From the NCBI GenBank assembly GCA_007449985.2, contig VIIQ02000593.1, positions 310,001 through 374,000 of the forward strand: a stretch of 64,000 bases of DNA, read 5' to 3'. This stretch comes from Desmodesmus armatus (taxonomy: Eukaryota; Chlorophyta; Chlorophyceae; Sphaeropleales; Scenedesmaceae). Under the pieces are notes generated by a model that had not been told where the DNA came from, searched no databases, and saw only the letters and a list, made by a program, of their open reading frames with translations. The translations under genes were made by a program, and so were the position numbers. Below, one piece after another: positions 45,442-55,670 of the stretch (its first letter is position 1; each line of letters begins with the position of its first letter).

Positions 45442-48419
45442 CTCTCTTCTCTTTCCCTTTCTCAACAACTCACCTTGTGACCCATGCCAGGTTTGCAGGC
45501 AGGTGAGGACAGTCTGAGCAATGCAGCATCTCCTGCAGCAAAGGCTGTCCAAGGTTCCCAGCTGGGTGCCAGTGAAACACTTCTGCCACAACTACTGCAC
45601 CCCCTGCCGCATACATATTCTCGCTCGCGCGGGAACATTTGCATACCATGGGCGTATTGGTTGTGTTGTTCAAGCAATGCGCCTTTAGTTGGTAAGTGTG
45701 GGGCTGGCAGGTTTGGCAGAAGCCCGACTTGTCATGCATCTCCCCAACATCACACAACCGCTTGCGCCACTTCACTCCATGGCCAAGGCGTGCAGCATCC
45801 AGGTGCTCCACTTTAGGCTCAAGCTGTAACTTGTAATGTGGCCCCACGGCCATGTTGCAGTCGACGCCTGAGTTGTTGGCAAAGACACTCCCTTGCACCA
45901 ACAGGCCCAGTTTCAAATCAAACAATTCCAGGCGAGCCCAGTTCAGCTGTGTGTTCACGTTATCACTGGGAAGGTATGTGCACAGTCCTCCACCGCTCCC
46001 CCATGCTGTGTTGTGTGTGACTGTGCAGTCCTGGATGTCTGTCTCCACACCAGCCTCAAGAAAAATTCCACCTGAGGAATTGTTTGACAGTGACAGAGCA
46101 GCACAGCCAACCTGTCGTCATGGGCTGTTGATCACAGGCAGTCCAGCCGATAAGCGGCATGTGCACAGTCCAGCAGTGCAGCCGGCATTATTGATTGATG
46201 ATGATGGAGATGTCATGCCAAATTTGGAAGTTGACCAAAGCCATGACGTCACCTGCTGCACGCTGCTGCTATCACCATTGGCATCATGCATGCACTCAAT
46301 CTCAGTATTTTGCACACATGCGCACTCAGTAAATCATACACACCATGCAACCCTTGGACTCACAAGCACTTCCAGGTGCCAACTTATCCTGCAGCTACAC
46401 CGCACCTCCATTTGCAATCGCTTCATTGCCATGTATGTCAGTGTGTTCAAGTCTGAGGTGGCTGCCGGGAGTGCCTTCAGTGTTCTTGCCGAAAAAGTGT
46501 GTTTGTGCGGCCATGTACACTCCACCACCATAGCGATGCGCGGTGTTGTTCGAAAGCTGCCCATAGCTAATATTCAAGTGGGTCAGGTTTGCACACACAG
46601 CGCCTGCAAAGCAGTTACAGTTACAGTCACAGCGATTGGCTCAGCAAAAGCTGAGCAACCCACAAGGGAGCCAGAGGCTCATGGCGGCTCAAGCATGTCG
46701 CGACAGGGCGGTTTCTATGTCAGGGGCCCAGAAAGCGATCAGATGCAGCACAGCTCAACCGTCAGCCACTGATGCGTTGTTGCACACCAACGGAATTGCC
46801 AGCCTGAGTGTGCCGCATCAAGTGCAAAGCTTGCAGGAACTCACCTCCCTCAAGCACTGCCATGTTGGATGTCAGGTTGGTCCTGCCCACAGAAACGTTG
46901 GAGTTGTCGCTGTGCAGCGCACCCCCTGTGCCTACTGGATTATGGGTTTGGTCGGCACTGACAGCCGTGCTACTGTGTAGTGACAGCAGATGAACGGCAG
47001 CAGCAACATTCTTTTTCATCGCACTGTCTTCCACCGTGAGCGTGGTGTTGTAGACCATGATGGCCCCTCCTTTGGGGGCTGCATTGCCGACAAACCAAGT
47101 CTTCCTCACCACAAGGTTGCCGCTGCTCACAAACACAGCCCCGCCTGCTGCAGCTGCTGTGTTAGTTGTGAAGGTGCTGTTGGTAATTAACCCCTGGCAG
47201 CTCGGACCCTCCATAACAACAGCAGCTCCACTGCCTGCTGCAGTGTTCCTCTCCATTGTTACATTGAGCAACGTCAGCTGGGTAGAAGGAAAGGCGTGGA
47301 TGACACCACTGTGCACGTTGTTGTCTGTAGCAATGGTCCCGACCAGCTGCATGCTGCTGCCAGGCAGCACAACCAGCCCCATGCTTGCTTTGTTGCCAAA
47401 CAAGTGCCCACCGCCGACTTTGACATGCATGCCACCTGCAAAAGTCAAGAGCTGCAAAGGTAGCAAGCACAATACTGTTTGGGGCCATGACAGCGGAGTC
47501 TGCATGACTGACTGACAGACTGAGCATGCTCTGTATGCATTGTATCTGAGTTTGCTGGCAGCATGGAAGTTGTGTGCCTCTGATTTTCAACATTGCATAT
47601 GCTGATGACAATGATTGCCACCAGATGGTAACTGCTGTCTGATCAGGTCAGCACTGTACGCTCGCAAGTTACTTGCATGGGGAAGTTCACAGATCACTTC
47701 AAGGCATGCTCAACTGCCGTACCTCGGTAGTGGCCCGGGAGCTGGCCTTTTCCACAGCAGCGCTTTGGTTGCCTATTGGCAGCGTCACACTCCTCAACAC
47801 AGGATTCAGCAGGAGAATGTTGCACTGGGGCCCTCCATGTAAGTACAGCAGCGCCATGGGGTACCTTGCCCCCATCTGATGCTCCCGGAACCGGGACCGG
47901 GCCATGCTAGCCAGGTCATAATCAGCCCTCCAGGAAATGGGCAGCGCTTTGGGTGCAGATGCGTGGGGTGTTCCACATGATGATGTTGTGCAGACTGCAC
48001 CTGTAGTAGGATCATAATGTACTAAGTCATACACTTCCAGGTGACACTCAGGTGGTGCAGCAGGCTGCCGCAGGCAGGATGCGTTGAACACCTGCACAGC
48101 AAATATAACATAACTGACAAATACTACTGAGAATTGCAGGAAGCACATTGGCACACATTACTTCTTTTGTTGGGACTACACCAATCCAGTCGGCTGTATC
48201 TGCTTGGTATCAGCTACTGCTTAGCATGCTGCAGCAAGCCGCGGACCGCATAGTAGCCACCGCCAATCTCACCTTATCCTTTGTGTCAACATAAACGGAG
48301 CACAGATAAGAAATGTGGCGGGTACCAGTCGCTTGCGACGACACCAAGGCGAAACAGGCAGTCAAGGCCACGGTGGCAACCCAAATTCGTGGCAGCATTG
48401 CGAGCCTACAGAGGTACAT
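42259..48419 (-). CDS. Large surface protein: beta-helix repeats, Cys-rich segment, polytopic C-terminus
   Basis: Probable plasma-membrane or surface protein of a class common in green algae. Phase-consistent exons are 48419-48273 (signal peptide MLPRIWVATVALTACFALVS), 48091-47723, 47451-46845 and 46603-46406. Later segments are about 46109-45480, 45267-44251, 44282-43959 and 43693-42259; their joins are not all resolved. Residues after the signal show polymorphic-membrane-protein or pectin-lyase-like repeats (NTAAAAGGAVFVSSGNLVV, NAAPKGGAIMVYNTTLTV, NNTAHRYGGGVYM, NTAWGSGGGL). Then come CxxC-type segments (GFCQTCQPHTYQL, EEGYQGILCGVCRPGFGQTA, FSCSKC). About eight hydrophobic segments follow, including NYVQWIMLI, HFTATALLVFFDVYTSVATV and ILVAAVLGIYLIFVLAVRPW, reminiscent of TRP-like membrane domains. 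The C-terminal frame changes near 42430-42480, explained either by a 43-bp intron or by a frameshift; the end LVRCVWREVRLSD is reached only after it. Ligand and function are unknown. Confidence 0.8.
45401..45440. repeat. (TC)n microsatellite in an intron
   Basis: A run of CT dinucleotides followed by CTTT/CTCT variants lies in a probable intron of the surface-protein gene (minus strand GA-rich). Simple-sequence repeat. Confidence 0.9.
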
Positions 48420-48613
48420 ATGATGTATGTATTATATGTTGGTGACATGTCACTGTTTGCGCTCCGTTGGTCTTCACATTCCGTCTCGATGCAGTGTCGT
48501 AGATCTATACAGTCATTGCAGCCGAGCTGAACATGTAGATGACTTAGCATACGTGATTAAAGTCATTTAGCAGCAACGATCACCGATCGGTGATGTGTAA
48601 CGGCCACACCCTC

Positions 48614-48756
48614 CTTGAACCCACACTAGCGGTTGTAATAAGATCGCAGAGGCTGAAGCTGCCGTGTCTGCCAACGAAAAGAAGTGATAATGCATTAGTG
48701 ATGCATATGCATGTGCAGCTGAAGCTAGACGAGCTTGAACCCACACTAGCGGTTGT
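48614..48756. repeat. 23-bp direct repeats 120 bp apart
   Basis: CTTGAACCCACACTAGCGGT (continuing TGT) occurs identically at 48614-48636 and 48734-48756. The first copy runs straight into the inverted 37-bp element at 48633. The pair may bound or be part of a small inserted element. Confidence 0.88.
48633..48669 (-). repeat. Dispersed 37-bp element, copy 3 (inverted)
   Basis: The reverse complement reads AGACACGGCAGCTTCAGCCT then CTGCGATCTTATTACAA, one base different from copy 1. Flanking GTTGGC before it and C after it extend the match to copy 2. Confidence 0.9.
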
Positions 48757-49506
48757 TGCGGGACCATTAGTGTGTTGAGTGACCTCTGGCAAGAGGCAAG
48801 TTTGCTCCTGCAGTTGCAACCTCAGGGTGACAACAAAGTGGACTGAATCACCAATCTGCCTGAATAGGACTCAGAGCGCAGAGCCAGTTGTTGGAGTATG
48901 CCATACCGAGCCAGTATTGCAACCTGCAACACTGGCAGTATATATATCACTATCACCAGCCATCACCCGGCCTTGTATGCTGGCATCGAGTACTAGATCA
49001 GTAACAGGCACTGGATCAGTGCCGCAGGATATTGAGATCTCATGTGTGCACAAACCACCGGCAACTTGATATGCATGCTGTGCACACAAAGCAGCACAGC
49101 GCCAACTGCAGATCTGCAATTCTAGATGCACTGCAGCTGCATTTGGCATCCCGTGGATGCAGCCCCAAACAGACGCAATCGGTGACTGGCAGGAACACCA
49201 TAAAAACACTGTAAGCCTCTCCATCTGACCCAGGTTAAGCCAAGCCAGTTGTCTACCCAGCACAGTTGTAGCAAACAGACTTCACCAGCAGATGGCTGGT
49301 AATTTGATGAACAGCAACCGACGCTGCTGACAGCCCAGCACAATACGTTACGGCTGCAGCTGCGCATCTGGTGCCCAACCTAATCCAGAGGTTGACCCCA
49401 GGCAACTTCAAGCCTGCTGCCATACATTGTGATACACTGCTCCCCGAACAACTGCTGCGGCCGAGGCCAGCATAACATACGGCAGCACGTATGCTCGACT
49501 CTGCTG

Positions 49507-49651
49507 CTGCAGCTGCACCTCCTGCTCTTCACCCCGCAGCATTGAGGTGCACTGCTCCATCAAACACTGCTGCATCCCAGACCAGCAGACAGCAGCAGCT
49601 ACGCTTGACTCTGTGGCTGCAGCTGCACCTCCTGCTCTTCACCCCGCAGCA
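49507..49651. repeat. 35-bp duplication at the 3' end of the UBTD-type gene
   Basis: CTGCAGCTGCACCTCCTGCT then CTTCACCCCGCAGCA occurs at 49507-49541 and 49617-49651, 110 bp apart. The right copy encodes the Glu/Gln-rich C-terminal end of the protein on the minus strand. The left copy is beyond the stop codon. It is part of a wider partial duplication that also includes ...CG(A/C)TTGACTCTG-like sequence. Confidence 0.85.
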
Positions 49652-50752
49652 GGTTGGTGGGTGCACACAGCACGTACTTTGGCAGCACGTACCGCGCACC
49701 CCGCTCGTCATACATGATTGTCATGTCGGAACGTGCAACAATGACCCCAGCTGTGTCCAGGATCAGGCGTGCCGTGGCCAAGTCCTCTGACTCACATGCG
49801 GCCTTGATGGCATCCCATATCACTGCACATGCAGACACAGACACAATACCAGGCAGGCATGCAGGCCGTGTGATGCCGGCATCAGAGACTCAGGAACAAG
49901 GGTGCAAGGCATGCGGGTGCAGCGGTGAGACCATCTCTTGGTGCTGTGCATCCAGTCAGAACTGTGATGTGCTGACAGAGGGCATGAATATATGGCTGCT
50001 AACAGCCTTTAGCGGCCAAGCGCATGTTGTATTTGCTGCTTGCTTGGTCGTTGCCAGTATCAAAATGATGGTGCCTCAGGCAAAGCCCCTGGTGCCACAG
50101 CTCACTCACCTCTGTCACCGCCATAGTGTGGCTGCATAGCAGCAACACAGGTCGCAGCAAAACGAGACACAAGTGATGGGTGCATCACACAGGCGGTCGG
50201 CAGAAGTTGGATTTGAATACAAGACAAGTTTCCAGGGAGGAGCGCCCAGGTGCAACGTCATGTATAACAAACGTACATGCTGCCTGCTGCTCACTAGTTG
50301 GATGGCTTCAAACCTGCTGACTGCAAAGCTGGTGCGTAGTTTTTGCCAGAGCAGCACTGTGAAGCAACATTGCTGGTAGCTGTAGCCAGCCTGGACTGAA
50401 GGGAGACTCCAGCTGGGGGCACTGCCACCAAGGCACACCAACCGCAAGCCTCTTACCTGTGTGTCCCAGAACTCATCTCGCATAACCTGCAACAGCAGTA
50501 CAGGGTCACGCAGTCACCACATCGCTCTGGACCAACCTTCAGGGGCTGATGCTAGCAGTTGGTCAGTGCCTGCAAGGCTCTCAGCCAACTCCCACGGCCC
50601 ACCTGCAGCCTCGCTGCTGAAAGTGGCTGGTCATGCTTCCATTTCGGCTTCGAGTAACTCTTGGTAGGCGCCTCCCTCTTTGAAGGCTGTGGAGCTGTTG
50701 TTTGTTCCTCAGCAGCTGCAATTGGCTCTAGACTGCTGAAGCAGCACCCCAT
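49599..50752 (-). CDS. Short UBTD1/2 (DC-UbP)-type protein without the ubiquitin-like domain
   Basis: Exons 50752-50603, 50486-50457, 50131-50110 and 49822-49599 keep phase and give 141 residues. The body matches the N-terminal domain of UBTD1/UBTD2 (DC-UbP): KPKWKHDQPLSAARLQ, VMRDEFWDTQ, VIWDAIKAACESEDLATARL and MTIMYDERGARYVLPKYVLC. In animals this domain precedes a ubiquitin-like domain and binds ubiquitin-pathway E2/E3 components; here the protein stops soon after NLLRGEEQEV. The start MGCCFSS has Gly2 for N-myristoylation and Cys3/Cys4 for palmitoylation, which suggests membrane anchoring. Two exons are only 30 and 22 bp. It is head-to-head with the NSUN6 gene, about 400 bp apart. Confidence 0.88.
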
Positions 50753-51148
50753 GTCTCATGAGGCCTGCAACTACCCCAAAAGTGTCAACCACCGAGGCAG
50801 CACGCTATGGCCAGATTTAGCGAGCAGACCTGAGAGAACAACAATCAGCAGCACGCAGTTTGAGTGGTGGAGGATGCCTCGGCCGCTTCAACTCGGATCA
50901 AATGGCTTGTAAAAATACATACATGCAGCCATTGCTTTCCGCTGCGGAACTGTGAAGGTCTACAGTTGCAACGGTCATGGGTGTTGACTGTAACTGCCGC
51001 TGGGTAGTAGTAGTAGTAGTAGTAGTGGCTATCCTGGGTGTCATGCTCACTGTTCACCAAGCTCATGTTGGAGTCTTCTAGGCTGACTCTAGGCACTTTC
51101 CTATGCCCCCGAGGGAACCATAAGTTGCTGAAGGTCAGCAAAGCAGCA
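50753..51148. promoter_or_regulatory. Shared divergent promoter region (UBTD-type / NSUN6)
   Basis: 396 bp separate the two start codons, so both promoters must lie here or extend into one gene. A (TAG)n microsatellite occupies about 51004-51027. No TATA box or other element is clear. Confidence 0.5.
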
Positions 51149-54100
51149 ATGACAGCAGATGGCCGCCCAGTCCAGGCATCTACGCCGGTTTCCTGGGACC
51201 CACAGGTGCGCTTATCAGAGACATTCACATCTACCGTCCTTCGATAGCTTCCCAATACCTCACCCCTCTGTTCCTTGTGCCAGCCTGTACATGGCAGCTG
51301 TTGACGGCTCTGTGCTTATCTCACTGGGCTGCCTCCACGCAGGCCAAGGAGTATATGGCAGCTGCCCTAGGTGATCAGCACTTTGCATCCATGGCGGCAG
51401 CGCTGACAGTGCCACCCCTGCACACCTGTGTCAGGGTCAACACCCTGCGCACAACTGCACAGGTGTGCTTCTGCGGATGGGCAGAGGACAGCAAAGTTGA
51501 CACACATGCGCTTGAAAGTGTGATGACCAATGTCTGCACTGAGGTACAGCTCTGGCAGCAGTATAGCAGGGGGCTCTGCGCTTTAGCAGGGTCTTGCTGG
51601 CTTCCTGCCCTCGACAAGGCAAGGCCAAGTGGCTCCACAGCCGCAGAGCGGCAGTCATGCAGTCTTGCCCCTGCCTACTGAGCAAGCAACGCAATGGTAC
51701 AAAAATCACATGTTAATAACGTGTGCTTTGTGCTCCAGGGTGTTGCAGAGCAGCTGCATGAGCTGCTGGCAGATGCGGCCGCTGACACGGCCGACCCTGC
51801 AGCAGCAGACAGCAGACCTGACCCTGGCAGCAGCAACAGCAGAGGCACCAGCAGCACCCAACGCAGCCGGTACGGCATTACGTGCCAACCCCAGGTACCA
51901 GCAGTAGTGCTTGAGGGCAGTGGCCCCCATGCCGTGGACCTCAGCACGGGTAAGGCAGGCAGGCGGCTGGTGCTCTAACTTGCTGTAGGCAGGCCATGTG
52001 GGTAGGAGGGGTTGGTGGTATGCAAGGGCCCCACCTTGCATATTGATTGAGCACTGCACTGGGTGCATGAGCAGGGCAGCAACACCATCAAGTATCTGGC
52101 TGGGCAAGGGGAGCAGGGCGCCTGCTTGAGCTGTCTTGGCAGCACGGCAGATGGCTGTGCAGGCTGGCATGCCATGCTCTCAGCCTGTTTTGGCAGCTGG
52201 GCCCGCTATCAGCCATTGCATGGGTGTCAGCAGCTGTCCTGCCGCAGTTACAGGTTGACATTGATCACCCATGCAGACAACGTCTTCAATACCTCGACTG
52301 ATACCTTGCTCCTGAGACGGCATGTACGGTGTGTGCTGTGTGCTGTGCCAGTGTCCAAGCAAGTCCTTATCAGCAGGAAGGCTGGTGAGGCCGTGCTGAG
52401 GGGTGCACACGTGTTTGTGCCAGGCGTGCTGGGCTGCTCAGCCGGCGTGAATACAGGAGACTCTGTGGCGGTCATGATTGACTTGGGTGGGCAGGGCAGG
52501 TGAGGTGCAGTGTGGTCGCAAGCAGGAGCAGCTGGCCGTGTCATGGCACGGCAGTAGCTGATGCCTCACGACGTTCGTTGGTGCTGCAGCTTGCAAGATC
52601 ATCATGCTGCTTGGCAACCCTAGGCAATGGCATCTACCAGCAGCGTGTTTGATCCACAACTGTCAGCACTGACTGCTGGTTTTGTTCTTTGGGCCTGCTG
52701 TTGCCTCTCCTGCTCTTGCAGTACAGTCACAACCAGGGGCATGGTTCTGCCTTCAGTGCAGGACAGCCAACAGCAGCAGTGGCTGTGTGCTGGCATTGGG
52801 CAGGCGTGCATGGGGCGCGTGGAGATGTTCAGGTTGCAGCATGGGGTGGCTGTGCAGCTGACGCAGCGGCTGTATGATGTCCCCTCACTCAACGGTGAGC
52901 CTCACCATGCCGCGGCAATCTCCAACAAGCCATGCATGCTCAGACCGTCGACCAGCACACCTGACAGTTGATGCACCATCTCAATAACTCCAAGTACAGG
53001 CCAACCCTTATCAATCCAGAATCGCAGCCAGCTGGTATCATGCTCTCCGCTGTCCTGGGTAAAAGCACAACATACAGACTGTACATGCAGCACTGGGCCG
53101 TGTTTGAGGACCCGCCAAGTTCCAGCATGCAGGCTACATGGTGTGCCTGCGCCCCCGGCACATGGCATTACTGCCAACGACAAAATTGGCAGTACCTCTG
53201 GCACTCCCATGCTGTGGTGCCTACTTCTCTGCCATCTTGAATCTCGACATGCAGGCATACATGTCACATCTATTGTGTGTGTGCTGGGTAAAGCTGTTGC
53301 TTCCTGGAACCCCCGCATGTGCTGACATGTGTCCTGCAGGCCAGCTCCCTGGCCTGGTGATGCTGCAGAACCTCCCCAGTATTGTTGCCGCCCAGGTGCT
53401 GCAGCCGCCACCAGGCAGCCGTGTGCTGGACATGTGCGCAGCACCTGGCGGCAAGACCACAATGCTGGCCCAGATCATGGGGTGTGTGGGCAGGGTATAT
53501 GCCCTGGACCGCTCTCATGCCAAGGTGGATGATGTGAGGTCACTGGCAGAGGAGTTGGGCTGCAGCAGCTGCATCACAGCCATCAAGATGGATGCAACAA
53601 AGGCAGTGGCAGCTGCTGGGGTTGGCTTGCAGGACGGCCCCAGCAGCAGGAGCAGCCGCAGCAGGGGCAGCAGCCACAGCAGCAGCAGCAGGAGGTGGTT
53701 GCTGCTGCAGTCCCCAATGGGAACCAAGCCGTTCAGGAGCACCAGCCGCTATCACAGCCGCCGGTGCCGCCGCTGCAGCAGCAGCAAAATGGGCAGCCCC
53801 TGCAGCAGCAGTCAGGCACACAGCCCCTACAAGAGCTACAACAGCAGCAGCAGCAGCAGGAGGAGGAGGCGAAGGTGCAGTTGCCGCAGGGCATGTCGGC
53901 CAAGGCTGCACAGCGCTTGGCTCGTCGGCTGGCTTCCATGGCTGCTCGAGGCCACAAAGCTCCACCCTCAGAATTTAGGTCAGTCCTCAGGCCTTTCATG
54001 ACAGGCTGATCAGCATATGACTTACGAGACTGACTCACATCCCCTTCTGCGTTCGTTCGCATCTGTCATGTGTTTGGTTCCTCTCAGGCTCTTTCTTGCA

Positions 54101-55329
54101 AGATCGGCAATCTCCAATCAGCAAGTGCCACACTGACACAAGCTGCATGTCTGCAGTCATTCCGGCATGGCTGTTTCGGCAGCTATAGCGCGCTGTCAGC
54201 AAAGCAGATGGTTCAACCTGTGATTTTTGCCTTTGGCTCACAACGCCAGCACGTCATGGCACTTGCAAATCAGCTTCATGGCTTTCGCCCATCCAGCATC
54301 ATTTTCACCCTCCCCCCATGCTCACACTGTTGCCTGGTCCACCCCCCCCCCCCCCCGGTCTTGCTCACACTACTGCCTGGTGCTGCCGGCCTGCAGGAAG
54401 TTTGGGTCGGTCCCTGCAGCGCCCAGGTGTCCCGGTTTTGCCCCTGAAAGCTTCAGCCACGTGCTGCTGGATGCGCCCTGCACTGCCCTGGGCCTCAAGC
54501 CCAAGCTGGCCCAGCCCCTGAGCGTGCTGGAGCTACTGGAGGCTGCAGCCTACCAGCGCCAGCTGCTGGCAGCTGCGGTGCGGCTGGTGCAACCTGGGGG
54601 CTACCTGGTGTACTCAACATGCAGCATTAGCCCAGGTGGGGGGAGGGGATGAGGCAGGGAGAGCCTTTGGCAGTAGTCAGGTCTGTTGTGAGGTTGGCAT
54701 AGGCAGCACAGTGCATGCTTTGGTGGGCTCAGTCTTGCTGGCTGGATCGGCAGTGAGCATTCCCACAATGATGGGCATGGGGGGTGCCTGGTAGCAGCCA
54801 TGCCCTCAGAGTGCGATGCAAAGTCAGCATGCACCTGCCGTGCAAGCAGTGAGGCTGGTCATGTGCTAGGTTGAAAGTCCACTAAAGTATGGTGAAGAGG
54901 TTGCCACAGGGTGAAGGCCAGCTGCCTCAGCTGCCAGTCACAGAGTGCTGCTCACTGTATGTGCATTGGCATGGTGGCGTGTCATTGCTGCCTGCAGCTG
55001 AGAACGAGGCCAACGTGCGCTACGCCCTGGACACCTACCCCTGCCTTGAGCTGGTGCCGGCAGAGCCCCTGGTAGGAGGGCCAGGGCTCAGGGGCCCAGC
55101 AGATGCTGCGCGATTTTCAGCCGTCCTGGACCAGGCAGCAGCTGACACGCCCAAAGAAAGTGTGATTGTGGCTGCTCAAGAAGCTGCAGCAGCGGCAGCA
55201 GCTTTGGGTGACTGGTGGCTGACTGAGCAACAGTCAACGATGGTGCAGCGGTTTTGCCCTGCAGGGCCGCTGGACACCATCGGGTTCTTTGCTGCGAAAT
55301 TCAGAAAGGTAGCCTCATGTGAGGTGTAA
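51149..55329 (+). CDS. NSUN6: tRNA (cytosine-5-)-methyltransferase NSUN6 homolog
   Basis: SAM-dependent RNA m5C methyltransferase; NSUN6 methylates C72 of tRNA-Cys and tRNA-Thr. Exons 51149-51205, 51343-51462, 51739-51949, 52352-52499, 52722-52894, 53340-53978, 54397-54635 and 54998-55329. The start is MTADGRPVQASTPVSWDPQ. The N-terminal VRVNTLR is followed by a PUA domain (RKAGEAVLRGAHVFVPG, NTGDSVAVMIDLGG). The Rossmann part has motif I VLDMCAAPGGKT, ALDRSHAKV, motif IV LLDAPCTALG and motif VI YSTCSISP, with both catalytic cysteines. Near the end is LDTIGFFAAKFRK. A Gln/Ser-rich insertion of over 100 residues lies between DATKAV and FSHVLLDAPC. Inside it the frame changes: exon 53340-53978 is one base out of phase unless a short intron starting at GT 53621 is removed. 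Assignment is secure; that exon is not. Confidence 0.92.
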
Positions 55330-55670
55330 CAATCGCGCTCAGCTTGTGAACTTGACCCTTGTATCTTCGTGCCTCTTGCGGGCTGTGACCTTTTGACCTG
55401 GCCGCTGGGAGCCAAGTGACCGGGTCTCCAACGCGCTAGATATGTCATTGCTTTTGTTCAAGCGGCCTCGTTATTTTCAATCAGTTTTCAAGGCGTGACG
55501 AGCTGTGATTGGGTACAGACCACGTGCTGTTCTGCTGTTGTGCCGCATTTGCTCTAAGGCAACCCTTCAGGCTCTGGCTGTTCTGCAGCTCAACACCAAG
55601 CCATCAAAAACCATCCCACCATCCATTTGCGACTGCGCACACTCGTAGTAGTGGTTTGTGGGCACTTGCG
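55330..55670. other. Spacer and 5' flank of MoaA
   Basis: The 3' flank of NSUN6 and the upstream/5' UTR region of the MoaA gene on the same strand. An in-frame upstream start (near 55509) would add a Cys/Phe-rich leader, but ATG 55671 gives the better mitochondrial presequence. Confidence 0.6.

Larger units (their letters stand above)
48420..49598. other. Intergenic region upstream of the surface-protein gene
   Basis: Contains a 23-bp direct repeat pair (48614, 48734) and the inverted third copy of the 37-bp element. Otherwise no supported gene; the promoter of the surface-protein gene is expected at its left end. Confidence 0.6.

Noticed and set aside
53621..54001. Ser/Arg-rich C-terminal continuation of the NSUN6 exon in its first frame
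   Set aside because: It leads to a stop without motifs IV and VI; the alternative frame splices cleanly to the catalytic exon.
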